Shown here in pieces: positions 6,401 through 16,129 of a DNA stretch of 64,000 nucleotides. Positions within the stretch are counted from its first letter, which is position 1. Each line of letters begins with the position of its first letter. Below the pieces are notes generated by a model. It ran no database searches. It was not told the DNA's origin and saw only the letters and a program-made list of their open reading frames with translations. The position numbers and the translations under genes are program-made. Source of the stretch: Candidatus Protochlamydia phocaeensis (GTDB taxonomy: Bacteria; Chlamydiota; Chlamydiia; Chlamydiales; Parachlamydiaceae); NCBI RefSeq assembly GCF_001545115.1, contig NZ_FCNU01000023.1:1-64000 (forward strand), read 5' to 3'.

Positions 6401-8221
6401 CTACTTTTTCAAATTTTCCAACTTCGCCGCCAATTTATCAATTTTCTCTTGAATTTTTATAGCCTGTTCTTGAGTGATATCTTGTGACTTAAGTTCTCTA
6501 CGATATTTTCTTATCCTAGCTGCAATGTTGCGTTTTCTCTTATATTTCATTGCATCTGCAACCGCAGGCAGGCTCTTTTCCGTCTCATCAGCGAGGAGAA
6601 AAGGCTTATTTGAGGGCCGCTCGTCTTCTAGAATAGGCTGCCGGTCAGCTTTCTCTTCTGGGCTGATTTGCAACAACTCCATATACTCCTCTTTTTGAAC
6701 GTCTTTTTCTCCCTCTTCAAAGAAACTGGTTCGTTCATTCCATTTTTCAGCTTCTGCCTCTTCTACCAAGCTTGCTATCTGCTCTTGTAGAATGATGGGA
6801 TCGAAGTCTTCAATAGTTTCTTCTCTTTCATCAAGATCTAGAGAGGTCTTCAAACGAGTTTCTCTGCTTGGATTTTCATTTTCCGGCGCTTCCTTCTCGC
6901 CTTCTCCTGGCTCTAGAGGCGTATCAGTCCCTGCCTGGCGTACATGATTTTCACCGACAGTCTCCCCTCTCTCATCGCCAGAAGGCTCGTCTCTATCTCC
7001 TGGAAGTTGAAATGGATAGCCAGGCTGTTCCCTTTCTAGAGGCCGGGACGCTGACTGTTTATTATTACATGCAGGGAGGGGGTTAGACGATTGGCTAAGC
7101 CCGGGAGCCGGTGGTGGGCTATTCAAGCTATTTGATAATTGATTAAATCTAGCTAATCTTGCTAAATAGTTTTGCACTTCTTGCTCAGGATAGGAGATGG
7201 GAGCTTGTTCTTGGGAAGTAATAAAACTACCCTGTCTGAAAGACACTTTTTGTCCATTAAGAATATCTAGAATAGCTTGCTCCTCGTTTCCTCTTCTCCA
7301 TCTCGCTCTATCTTGATAACCCACATTAACGCAGCTTTTAACAAATTCAGTGGCATCTTCCTTGGCTTGGTTATAAGCGGCGATTTTGGCATCAAGAGCC
7401 GCTTTCTCTTGAGCAAGCGCTAGCCTTTCCTGTTCGATAGCAGATGCTGTGGTACGAGAAGTTGGAGCCGGTTTTGAAGCTTGATTGGTTGCAGATTGTG
7501 CCGCCTTACTTAACCTGGAAATTCTGTGTGCAGATGGAATGGCATTGACCCCTCCATTTAAAGCACCAAAGAGGCCATCTCGTAAGATGTTATCCTCTCT
7601 TGATTCTCCTAAAGCTGCATCCGCTACCCGTTGAAGAATAGCAGTGGTAGCTCCTGCAAAGGTCCCTCCAATTACAATGCCTGAAGCACTCTCTCCGCCA
7701 ATCGCATTTATTCCGGATCCGACCAAAGACACGCCTGCGCTGCTTGCGCCTGCTGCCAGAAGCTCTTTAGGCTTTAATTTTTTTTTCATTCCCCCTTCTA
7801 TCGCTTTTAATGCCATATTCATACACCCGGCTGTAAGCGCATTCGATACGTTAGGATTGGTGGCACAGCCCAATACTTTATTAGTCGTATACCCCAGTGC
7901 TTTATTGACCCCTGATGAAACGAGATTAGTGGCAGCATACAAGGCCCCATTTGTAGCAGAATGAAGCCAACTATAATTTTTATTTTCTATCGTGCAAGAG
8001 ACCTTCAAGGAACTCGTCCCCCAATCCACCATTAGTCTTCCTATCCATTCATATTTCGAATCTCCATGCATGCGTACGCACAGGCCCCCTATCGTCGCCA
8101 GGCTAAACATCCCAAGTGCAAACGCTCTGCGATTTAAGTTCACTTCATCAGGTTTAGTTCCAATTTTTGGCAAAATACCGCGTGGATCATATAAACGGAG
8201 GTCAGATAAATTGACATTCAT
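6401..8221 (-). CDS. Unknown membrane-associated protein with glycine-rich core and coiled-coil tail
   Basis: About 606 residues. I start at the ATG at 8221 (preceded by AAAGG) instead of an upstream ATG at 8311 that would add 30 hydrophobic residues. An early RLYDPRGILPK is followed by a hydrophobic segment (FALGMFSLATIGGLCV). Residues ~70-230 are small-residue and glycine rich (SGINAIGGESASGIVIGGTFAG), with glycine-zipper character. Next come a predicted coil (EQERLALAQEKAALDAKIAAYNQAKED), a Pro/Ser-rich linker, an acidic region and a basic helical end (REL...ITQEQAIKIQEKIDKLAAKLENLKK). The DPRG start and glycine-rich core recall the variable tip of Rhs-like proteins, but there is no Rhs core. 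I do not recognise the family; its place beside the Rhs island may be meaningful. Confidence 0.6.
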   Translation of the reverse strand: MNVNLSDLRLYDPRGILPKIGTKPDEVNLNRRAFALGMFSLATIGGLCVRMHGDSKYEWIGRLMVDWGTSSLKVSCTIENKNYSWLHSATNGALYAATNLVSSGVNKALGYTTNKVLGCATNPNVSNALTAGCMNMALKAIEGGMKKKLKPKELLAAGASSAGVSLVGSGINAIGGESASGIVIGGTFAGATTAILQRVADAALGESREDNILRDGLFGALNGGVNAIPSAHRISRLSKAAQSATNQASKPAPTSRTTASAIEQERLALAQEKAALDAKIAAYNQAKEDATEFVKSCVNVGYQDRARWRRGNEEQAILDILNGQKVSFRQGSFITSQEQAPISYPEQEVQNYLARLARFNQLSNSLNSPPPAPGLSQSSNPLPACNNKQSASRPLEREQPGYPFQLPGDRDEPSGDERGETVGENHVRQAGTDTPLEPGEGEKEAPENENPSRETRLKTSLDLDEREETIEDFDPIILQEQIASLVEEAEAEKWNERTSFFEEGEKDVQKEEYMELLQISPEEKADRQPILEDERPSNKPFLLADETEKSLPAVADAMKYKRKRNIAARIRKYRRELKSQDITQEQAIKIQEKIDKLAAKLENLKK

Positions 8222-8694
8222 AATTACCTTTATCAAAAAAGAATTTTTATAATGCTGTAAAAAAAATAAATGTAACGAGTAAATTTTAATAAAAAATCTA
8301 AATACGATCATTCACCAAACAGTTAGAGACAGTAACTCTAATGTCTGGTTAAAATTAGATTTATATAAGAGAATAAGTGAAAAAGGTGCCAAAGCAATTA
8401 AACAGATATTATTTAATCTAACTTTAGTGCGTACCTTTCCTTTGAAAGAAATTTGAGCGTTATACTATCAAATACATTATTTCATCGCAATTATCTTGTT
8501 TAATACTGATCTATTTCAATATTGAAATCATTTAATCTTTTATTCATAAAATGATTAGATTTTGACAATCCTCTCTTTATCAAGCAATGGCTATCAAGTT
8601 GCTTAAAATCAGGCATAGCAATAGAAGAGCATTTCATTTTTTTCATTCCTTCCTTATTCTGTTTAAGCACTATTCTTTAAAGTGAAGGTCTTAT
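8222..8694. other. Intergenic gap between divergent genes
   Basis: No gene seen. AT-rich. It contains an AATCATTT/AAATGATT inverted repeat near 8527-8557. AAGG at 8682-8685 is the ribosome site for the gene at 8695. Confidence 0.5.
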
Positions 8695-10854
8695 ATGCCA
8701 TTCCTTCCCCAGCTCAATAGCCTAAAAGATGATTTGCTGTCTCCTCTTCCTGACTGGATAGCTCCCTTATGGCCATTTGAAGGCGGACAATCCTGTTCCA
8801 CGCAAAGCCGCATGATTTTGGTGGAGCATCAAATGCATTTGCAAAAAGAAGCTAAATATTATCGTTTGATTTATCGAATAGCCAACGATGCGGATGTGCA
8901 GCAGTTCTCTACATTGCGCATGTCTTTCGACCCTTCCTATCAGACCTTAAAGATCCATACCTTGCGCCATTACCGCGGGAATACCTGCCTAGATAAGCTG
9001 CAAACCGCTCATATCCGCCTGATCCAAAGAGAGCAAGATCTCGAACAGCATTTATATGACGGTCTTTTATCGGCTGTTATCTTCTTAGATGATGTGCGAG
9101 AGGGAGATTTCATTGAATACGCTTATTCCGTTGAAGGCTGCAATCCCGCCGTCAGCCCGCATTTTGGCTATGCTTTTTACCTAGGCTTTTCCGAATCCGT
9201 CGAGCACTATTTCATTCGCCTCATCGAACGGGATGGGCATCCCCTCTCTTTTTATCATTATTTGACTGATGTCAGGCCTGTCCTTAAGGGCAATGACAGC
9301 GGCAAGGAATGGCTCTGGCATTTATCTTCCCTTAAGGGCCTTCCCTATGAAGATGGCCAGCCTGTTTGGCATCAAAGCTATCCCTATGTCCAAATCTCTT
9401 CTTTTCCTGATTGGCAAACCGTTGCTGAATGGGGCCTCAAACTATTCCGGCTTTCTTCCCCTCGCTTAGAGGAATGCTGTTCGCAAGAGATGATCGAACT
9501 AGCCAGGGAATGGCAGCAGGCTTTCGCCTCAAAAGAAGAGCAGGCCTTATGCGCCGTCCGCTTTGTTCAAGATAAAGTGCGCTACTTGGGCATAGAAGAC
9601 GGGATTAACTCCGTTACGCCAAGCGATCCGGTCAAGGTGTTTAAAAATCGCTATGGCGACTGCAAAGATAAGACCCAGCTATTGCGCATCCTTCTCGCCT
9701 TGCTAGAGATAGAGGCTTATCCCGTCCTGGTCAATTTCCATTTGTCCCATACCTTGCCCCATCATCTACCTTCACATGCGCTTTTCAGCCATGCCATTTT
9801 GCAGATTGTGATGAACGGAAAGACCTATTGGATCGATTCCACCCGTAGCCATCAAGGCGGCTCTTTGCCTGGCAATTATTGTGCCGATTTTCGCTATGGC
9901 CTGGTTTTAAAACCTGAAACAACAGCCCTGACTCCTATCCAAGCTTCCCTATTCGGCCACGCGGAATTTTTAACCACTTTCTTCCTCCAATCCGAGAAAG
10001 ACACGTTAATGGAAGTCAAATCGATCTATAGGGGATTTGAAGCGGATTATATGCGGGGGTATTATCAAAGAACAGGGCAGGAAAAACTATCCCAGCATTA
10101 TGAGCATGCCTACGCCAATCTGCTGGGCAATTTAAAGGCAGCGCGGCCGCTTGAGATCACAGATGACCGCGAAGAGAATATTTTTACGACAAAAGAATGC
10201 TATTCTTTGGAGAGTTTCTTCATCAAAGAGGACGAAGCAAGCACACTTGGTACAGCCAGTATCTTCCCCCATAACCTTCACGCTTATCTCACCACGCTCA
10301 TTAATCCCGAGCGCACGCACCCGCTCTTCCAGTCTTTTCCCGTGCACCGAAAAGACGTCTATCAGGTGATCCGATCCGACCAAGAGTGGGAGCAAACCGA
10401 AGACGAGCAGCATTTTTCCAATCAGGCGTTCAGCTATTGGATTCGTTTAAAGGCTGATAAACAGACATTTATTTTTGATTTTGAATACCTCAGCTTATCC
10501 GATCACATTAAAGTGGAAGAGCTGTCCGAGCATCGCCAATTATTGACCAAGGCTTTAGAAAAGTCGGAATTCTGCTTTTCTATGGATTTTTCTGAAAGCA
10601 AAGTCGTGCCAGAGACAAAATTCGAAAAAGCAAAGCGGTTATTTATAAATGGAGTACTTGTTTGCTGCATCGCCTTCTTCGCTGTGCTAGCCATTGGTCA
10701 AATCATTCGGGGGAAAATAGATTCTTACAAGCGATCTGCACGCGTTCAAGAAGAATATGCCAAGAAAAAAGCCATCCAGGCTGCTGCCCCGCAGCTTCTT
10801 GAGGAGGAGAAAAAGGAGCTGGCTAGCGATGACTCAAGCCAGCGATCTCTTTAA
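8695..10854 (+). CDS. DUF3857/transglutaminase-like protein with C-terminal membrane anchor
   Basis: This is a 719-residue protein. The N-terminal ~250 residues are beta-rich, like DUF3857 (YRLIYRIANDADVQQFSTLRMSFDPSYQTL; LDDVREGDFIEYAYSVEG). A transglutaminase-like core follows: QDKVRYLGIEDG, then YGDCKDKTQLL with the candidate catalytic Cys323, His366 in FSHAIL and Asp381 in YWIDSTRS, a complete Cys-His-Asp set. A single hydrophobic segment (LFINGVLVCCIAFFAVLAIG) near residue 655 and a basic/acidic tail suggest membrane anchoring at the C-terminus. No clear signal peptide. The substrate is unknown. Flanking genes are unrelated and the gene is probably monocistronic. Confidence 0.85.
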   Translation: MPFLPQLNSLKDDLLSPLPDWIAPLWPFEGGQSCSTQSRMILVEHQMHLQKEAKYYRLIYRIANDADVQQFSTLRMSFDPSYQTLKIHTLRHYRGNTCLDKLQTAHIRLIQREQDLEQHLYDGLLSAVIFLDDVREGDFIEYAYSVEGCNPAVSPHFGYAFYLGFSESVEHYFIRLIERDGHPLSFYHYLTDVRPVLKGNDSGKEWLWHLSSLKGLPYEDGQPVWHQSYPYVQISSFPDWQTVAEWGLKLFRLSSPRLEECCSQEMIELAREWQQAFASKEEQALCAVRFVQDKVRYLGIEDGINSVTPSDPVKVFKNRYGDCKDKTQLLRILLALLEIEAYPVLVNFHLSHTLPHHLPSHALFSHAILQIVMNGKTYWIDSTRSHQGGSLPGNYCADFRYGLVLKPETTALTPIQASLFGHAEFLTTFFLQSEKDTLMEVKSIYRGFEADYMRGYYQRTGQEKLSQHYEHAYANLLGNLKAARPLEITDDREENIFTTKECYSLESFFIKEDEASTLGTASIFPHNLHAYLTTLINPERTHPLFQSFPVHRKDVYQVIRSDQEWEQTEDEQHFSNQAFSYWIRLKADKQTFIFDFEYLSLSDHIKVEELSEHRQLLTKALEKSEFCFSMDFSESKVVPETKFEKAKRLFINGVLVCCIAFFAVLAIGQIIRGKIDSYKRSARVQEEYAKKKAIQAAAPQLLEEEKKELASDDSSQRSL

Positions 10855-10934
10855 TCAGAGACCAAATGCTTGATCTCTCTTTTTATCAATAACAGTTTAG
10901 AAGGCCCATTCCCAAAGAAAGGGCTTAAAGCTGA

Positions 10935-12449
10935 TTACGCTTGAATGTATAGGCCATAACCGTTGATTTTATCCAATTTGAAAAGGTGGCCTTTATCAAT
11001 AAGGGCTCGGATAATACGGCGCAGCCAAATGTGTTTTTCTTGTTCTTCCTTTGAAGGTTTATTCGAATCAAAGCCAAGTTGATCATATTGGTTAAATAGA
11101 TCTTCCTCCCTATCCAGCAGAAAATAGCGCTTCCCTTTTATGGAGGCTTGATCAGAACTTTCTTGAAGGAGCGTGTTGATTTTGGCAATGACCTGTTCTG
11201 CTGCCTGTCTTAAAGTCACTTTTTGCTTTTCCCATTTAACCCTTCTGTTTGTTTCATCCCACCCGATCCTTACGCTAATTTGTCCTTCTTCCGTTAAATT
11301 TAAATCTAAAGTGTCTACATCAACCTGGATAGGTTCTTTGCCTGTTCGAATCCCTTTTCTTTCATAGAACTCCCGTAATTGCTGATTCGATTCTAATTCT
11401 TTTAGCCTGCTTTCTTTTGCCTCCTGAATATCTCCTTCAGGCAGATTAACGACTTGCTTATTAGCTTCTTCTATTACAGTGCCAATTTGTTCTTCTGAGA
11501 CGCAAGCGATTAAGCCTCGGCTGCCATTCCCTCCCCACGCCCTTTCGCCAGTAAAACCGGTCACCCCATTATCCATATGCTCAAGATCAATCAAACCCAC
11601 TCGCCTAGAGCCTTGAAACTCCGGCGCCTCATTGAGAATAGGAATATTACGCCATGCCACATCATTGAATTGTGTTTTCGCAACAAAAGTAGCGAGCTGG
11701 CGGACTGTTTCATTTAACTGACTAGCCTGTTGATGATACAATTCCTCCTGAGCGCTTTCTGTTGGATTAAAATCAAGGGTCTCTTCTGCAATCAGCGTGT
11801 ATTTAGCATTGTTAACTTTAATATCTACTTTTTTGGCATGGGGAATGATGAGCTGCCCGAGTTGATGAGTGAGGCACACCCCTTTGGCTTTAATCATATT
11901 GGCAAAACGCTCTTCACTAATAGCTTTTGCATCCAATAGTCTTCCGCCTCGAGCAACGGAGCGATGCGGCGGAGCCATTTTAAAAACAAGATTAGGAGCG
12001 TCTACTAATTTGAAGATTAAGTTATTTCCTCGGGATAGCCATACAAGGGTATCCTTATCCTCTATCTCATCTCCCCTTTCCTCAATTTGAGCCATTAAAC
12101 GCTGAAGCTTCACGATGGTATCCGCAGGAATATTCATCCCCTTCTCTAATTTTAATTTGGGATCAATAATCTTAAAAGAATGAGTAGAACGCAAAATGAG
12201 CTTGGCCACTAACAGGAAGGTGGGAATAACCACTGTGAAATAAGAGACAACCTTGGCCACCCTAGCTAAAATAGACGAATCCGTATCAGCTAACACAGCC
12301 TTCTGTTTTCCGTCTTTCGTTTTGCTTTGTATGACGTGCGCTTTTTTTCCACCTAAATAGAAGTAATTATCAACTATCTCTAGAAGGGAATGGCTGAATG
12401 ATCGGTCTGACTCTTCATATTTTATCGCAGTAAAGAAATTTATTCCCAT
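10935..12449 (-). CDS. Kinase-like-fold protein, chlamydial effector candidate
   Basis: About 504 residues from the ATG at 12449 (AAGG seven bases upstream); an upstream ATG at 12485 lacks such a site. One hydrophobic hairpin-like segment (VVSYFTVVIPTFLLVAKLIL) lies near residue 75-95. After it come WLSRGNNLIFKLVDAPNLVFKM (a glycine-loop and lysine-strand-like pair), DVAWRN at 263-268 with the D-x4-N spacing of a kinase catalytic loop, and GLIDLEH with Asp288 in a DFG-like position. It therefore looks like a degenerate or atypical protein-kinase or APH fold (inference). The C-terminal 150 residues are charged and helical and end in a winged-helix-like stretch (IRALIDKGHLFKLDKINGYGLY). No family name recalled. 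Confidence 0.6.
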   Translation of the reverse strand: MGINFFTAIKYEESDRSFSHSLLEIVDNYFYLGGKKAHVIQSKTKDGKQKAVLADTDSSILARVAKVVSYFTVVIPTFLLVAKLILRSTHSFKIIDPKLKLEKGMNIPADTIVKLQRLMAQIEERGDEIEDKDTLVWLSRGNNLIFKLVDAPNLVFKMAPPHRSVARGGRLLDAKAISEERFANMIKAKGVCLTHQLGQLIIPHAKKVDIKVNNAKYTLIAEETLDFNPTESAQEELYHQQASQLNETVRQLATFVAKTQFNDVAWRNIPILNEAPEFQGSRRVGLIDLEHMDNGVTGFTGERAWGGNGSRGLIACVSEEQIGTVIEEANKQVVNLPEGDIQEAKESRLKELESNQQLREFYERKGIRTGKEPIQVDVDTLDLNLTEEGQISVRIGWDETNRRVKWEKQKVTLRQAAEQVIAKINTLLQESSDQASIKGKRYFLLDREEDLFNQYDQLGFDSNKPSKEEQEKHIWLRRIIRALIDKGHLFKLDKINGYGLYIQA

Positions 12450-12806
12450 TATCCTTGCCTTTGTTAATCTAATAATTATACTCAATATAAGTGAAAGTAA
12501 TATAGCTGATTTTTATTAATTTAAAATTAAATTTACATAAAGAACAGCTAATTCTAACAATCCTCTTAAAGTCTAGGATCGATTATAAGGATCATTTTGT
12601 TCTATTATTTGCTACTGTGAATGAAAATAGATTAATCAATTAACATATCGAACATTTACTACAAAATACGCAAATAAATCATCACTAAATAATTTTAATT
12701 TAAAATATTCTAACATTAACAACATAATGTTAAAAGATATTATTTTATAATAATAAAACAAATTTTTTATTATAATTTAAATAGAACCAATATTAAATAA
12801 ATCAAA
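12450..12806. other. Very AT-rich intergenic region upstream of the 918-residue gene
   Basis: No gene seen. The last ~170 bases are almost wholly A/T, as before the genes at 17497, 35826 and 44928. Divergent promoters for both neighbours must lie here, but I could not fix one. Confidence 0.5.
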
Positions 12807-15563
12807 TTGGTCTATATGAATATAATAAATCCCTTATCTTCTTCATATCATGCAGTAAATGATTTTTCAAACTTATCAGCAAAACAAGCAGCTGCCGTTA
12901 TTCTTGCCACAGGCGCAATAGCTTTATTAACTCTTCCTTTATTAGGTTTACCGGCTGTGGCAGTATTCCGCTCTTTAGTTAAATTATTTCAACCGACAGA
13001 AAAGGGACAAGATACAAGCTCTAAAATTCATAGAATAGCTGTGACTAAAGAGGATGCCGTGTTTACCTCTAAACCGCAACAGTCCAAGCCTCTCAAAGAA
13101 GAATTAGCTTCTCGAAAGGGCTTTTTATCCTCTCCGCAGTTCGTGGATCAAACGCCCGAAGGAAAAACAGCCGGATCGGAATCAGAGACAAAATTACCCG
13201 AACTGAATAAACCAAAGGCTCCCCTGTCCCAAACAATCCCGTCCAAAAAAGCCGTTCCAGAAAAAACCTCATTGGAAGCCAAAGTAGCAGAAAGCGGCAT
13301 TCCAAAGTCGGATGAAAAAATAGCGGAAACAGAGAAACAGGAAGCAACGGAATCTGTCGCCACGGTAAAGATAGCCAAACCTTTCATAGAGAGCGCAGAG
13401 CTTAAGAAAATCAATCAAGACATCTTAGTTTTGCGAGAGCAAATTGAAAGTTTATCCCATCAATACACGAATGAGCCTATCGGGGCCCGTAAATTAGAGA
13501 TCTTAGACGAAAAGCAGCAATTAATTGATCAGCATACAGAATTAACTAAAGCAAAAGTAGAATTTGTTAAGACTCATTTTCCAGATAATCCTATTTATGC
13601 CCTTGCCATTCCTCAAACGTTAAAAAAGGGAATGATCTTATCTACGGCAGGGAAAAAAGCAAAAATTGAGAGTTTAAAAGAGAAAGGGATTATTTTTAAC
13701 CCTGCTCTTCCAGCGACAGGTCTTGATCCGTCTGCTGTATTAGGCCCATGGGGAATCAATGAAATGGGAGACCGAGGCATTTACTTCAGCGAAGGAGAGC
13801 CTGCCTATTTAGGAGATGAATACCCTATCGCTTTAGGCTGTCAATTAACAGATGATGCGTCCGGCATTTCCATCATGCCCCTATCGACCCTTCGTCACTT
13901 TGGATTTACCAATGAGCAAATTAATAAGGGCTTTGATCAGCTTCAAAAAGAATTTAATTTTTTACAACATGATGGCACCTACCCTTCTAACACGGAAATC
14001 ATCTTTGTAAGAAATGACAATCTTTTGCAGTTAAGTAAGGAATATAAATTAAATATTCAAGGAGATGTCGTAAAAACCTCCGTTAATGGTCCCGTTCATA
14101 GTACCTGGAAGGCAAAAGAAAATCCCAACATTCAAGTGTTTAAGAAATCGGATTTCCTTCCTCCCAAAATGGGAAATGTAGACTTCAGTTCATTAAAAGA
14201 GGTCATTGGAGAAATAGCTTCTCGCCATGAACCGGAAAACCCTCAAATTAAAGCCTATTTCACAAAAATTAAAGATAAGGCGCTCAATGAAGCCCCTCTG
14301 AATATTTCTTTTATACAGGATGTGGGCTACTCTGTCGATCAGGGATTTGCTTTGCCCGTTAAAGCGGGAATTATTTTACAAGAGCCTGACGGTAGGATTT
14401 GGATTAGAAAAGTGGCAAACAACTTTGGAGGATATGCGTATTCTTTTCCTAAGGGAGGATTAGAGAAAGGGCTTTCTTTGCAGCAAAATGCGCTTAAAGA
14501 GCTTTATGAAGAAACGGGAATGCTGGGAGACATCCAATCGCTGTTAACAGATTATAAAAAGCCGAGTGGCATTGAGAGATATTATATTGCAAACCGGGCA
14601 GGAGGAACGCCAACAGAGGCCGGATGGGAAAGTGAATTCATGGTATTAGTTGAACCCGAAGAAGCAATCAATATGCTTAATGTTAAACACGATAAAAATA
14701 TTTGTCACACCTTGATTGAAGCTAGGAATAAAAATAAAAGCCTTCCTTCTCTTTCGCTCAATGGTCCTGTTATTAAGCAAATCGACGATCAAGGCAGATG
14801 TATCGTCTTTGACAATCACTTGAATAAGAACATTTTCTTTAAGCCTCTTAGAGGCGGGCAAAAAGACATCGTGATAGAGGCAGAAATAGCCGCTTCTTCC
14901 CTAGCCAATCGCATGATGGGCAATTTGATTCCTGCGTCTTATCGAGCAGAAAGGAATCAAGTGAAGGGCCTAGGACAGGAAGCCCTCGACTTTAGTAAAA
15001 CGAACTTGCCGGGTGCAATAGGAACCCCTGGAGCAAGCGATGAGAGGTCTTTTAATATCCAACAACTCACCCAACCCCAACTCGAGCAATTATTTGCTCA
15101 TAGTCTAGTCGATTGGATTATATCAAATACGGACGTCTTTCCTCATAATTTTGGTATCGATAAACAGGGAAATGTCGTGGGTTTTGATAAAGGACAGGCC
15201 TTTAAATATTTTAAGGGAAGCCGTGTCCAAACACCGCATGCCGCTCTGGGAATCGAGTCGAGCCTTCCTACCCACCAGCCAAACTTTGATGACTTGCAAG
15301 AAGATAAAAGCGTTCATGTTCACGCCCTATTGAGAGATCAATTAAAAAGCAAGCAAGTCGCAATCGATTTTTCAGCACCCATTATTCAACAAACGATCAG
15401 CTCGATTAAAAATCTAAAAAAAGATGAAATAAAAGAGATATTTGGAAAATACGCGTCTTTAGCTTTTCCAGGTCAAGAGGAAGCATTTATTGATAGTGTC
15501 TGGGATCGGTGCCAAGATTTGGAAAGAGCTGTTAATCAATTTAAAACAAAATATAACCTTTAA
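12807..15563 (+). CDS. Multidomain effector candidate: ART-like region, Nudix hydrolase, PI-kinase-like domain
   Basis: This is a 918-residue protein. Residues ~27-55 are hydrophobic (AVILATGAIALLTLPLLGLPAVAVF); 60-190 is a Lys/Glu/Ser linker; 195-260 is helical. Residues ~270-410 contain KGMILSTAGK, DRGIYFS (R323) and NTEIIFV (E397), an arrangement reminiscent of ADP-ribosyltransferase folds, though this is speculative. A clear Nudix box follows at ~550-572: PKGGLEKG, then KELYEETG with E565, E568 and E569; the first consensus Glu is Leu556. Residues ~690-910 resemble PI3/4-kinase- or HipA-like domains: DWIISNTDVFPHNFGID (D769, D776, N781) and VVGFDKGQAF (D794). A gene 25 nt downstream is probably cotranscribed. 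Role and host target are inference. No homologous family name recalled. Confidence 0.7.
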   Translation: MVYMNIINPLSSSYHAVNDFSNLSAKQAAAVILATGAIALLTLPLLGLPAVAVFRSLVKLFQPTEKGQDTSSKIHRIAVTKEDAVFTSKPQQSKPLKEELASRKGFLSSPQFVDQTPEGKTAGSESETKLPELNKPKAPLSQTIPSKKAVPEKTSLEAKVAESGIPKSDEKIAETEKQEATESVATVKIAKPFIESAELKKINQDILVLREQIESLSHQYTNEPIGARKLEILDEKQQLIDQHTELTKAKVEFVKTHFPDNPIYALAIPQTLKKGMILSTAGKKAKIESLKEKGIIFNPALPATGLDPSAVLGPWGINEMGDRGIYFSEGEPAYLGDEYPIALGCQLTDDASGISIMPLSTLRHFGFTNEQINKGFDQLQKEFNFLQHDGTYPSNTEIIFVRNDNLLQLSKEYKLNIQGDVVKTSVNGPVHSTWKAKENPNIQVFKKSDFLPPKMGNVDFSSLKEVIGEIASRHEPENPQIKAYFTKIKDKALNEAPLNISFIQDVGYSVDQGFALPVKAGIILQEPDGRIWIRKVANNFGGYAYSFPKGGLEKGLSLQQNALKELYEETGMLGDIQSLLTDYKKPSGIERYYIANRAGGTPTEAGWESEFMVLVEPEEAINMLNVKHDKNICHTLIEARNKNKSLPSLSLNGPVIKQIDDQGRCIVFDNHLNKNIFFKPLRGGQKDIVIEAEIAASSLANRMMGNLIPASYRAERNQVKGLGQEALDFSKTNLPGAIGTPGASDERSFNIQQLTQPQLEQLFAHSLVDWIISNTDVFPHNFGIDKQGNVVGFDKGQAFKYFKGSRVQTPHAALGIESSLPTHQPNFDDLQEDKSVHVHALLRDQLKSKQVAIDFSAPIIQQTISSIKNLKKDEIKEIFGKYASLAFPGQEEAFIDSVWDRCQDLERAVNQFKTKYNL

Positions 15564-15588
15564 TTAATTATTTCTTATAAGGATAAAT

Positions 15589-16035
15589 ATGAATCCCATT
15601 ACCTCTCATCCATGCCAACACCATTCTTCGGAAGAATGTCAAACCAATATCCGGCTCATTCAAACAGAATGGCAAGAAAAAAACATTCTATTAATTCTTC
15701 CCAGCGAGTATCCGGCTATAGAAACGTGCGAAAAGCTACATAAAGAGCCTTTATTTAGCGGCATTCTTGTATTGGACAATTTTGGCGATAAGCTGCCTAA
15801 AATAATTGAATTTAAGCTAATTAGACGAGATACGCCCATTAAGGTCATCAAAGAAAATGTTTGCAATTACTTAAGTAAAAAGACTTCCGATCTTGCTTTG
15901 GCTCTTTTTCCTACATCCGCCGCCTTAAAAAATGAGGATGACCTTTTTAATACCTTAAACTTTCACGGCCTAGGAGGCGAAGTCATTCATCTGCGCAATC
16001 TATCTCAGAGAAATCCAGAAGAAAGTTTTAAGTAA
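15589..16035 (+). CDS. Small protein of unknown function, partner of the upstream multidomain gene
   Basis: This 148-residue soluble alpha/beta protein starts 25 nt after the 918-residue gene, with AAGGA just upstream. It has an N-terminal His/Cys cluster (HPCQHHSSEEC), a strand ILLILPSEYP, an ILVLDNFGDKLPK segment and helical stretches. No membrane segment or signal peptide. Because of the tight spacing it could be a secretion chaperone, an antidote or a regulator for the large protein; no family was recognised. Confidence 0.6.
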   Translation: MNPITSHPCQHHSSEECQTNIRLIQTEWQEKNILLILPSEYPAIETCEKLHKEPLFSGILVLDNFGDKLPKIIEFKLIRRDTPIKVIKENVCNYLSKKTSDLALALFPTSAALKNEDDLFNTLNFHGLGGEVIHLRNLSQRNPEESFK

Positions 16036-16081
16036 GAGGGAGGGGCAATTTTTATTGGATTGATTTAGGAGCTCTCTATTT

Positions 16082-16129
16082 TACCGAGGCACATTCAGAA
16101 AGTAATTGGAATTGACCTCGGTATTTTTC
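16082..16129 (+). terminator. Terminator after the 12807-16035 unit
   Basis: TACCGAGG (16082-16089) pairs exactly with CCTCGGTA (16116-16123), followed by TTTTT. The loop is long (26 nt). The position, 46 nt after the stop, fits the end of the two-gene unit. Confidence 0.6.
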
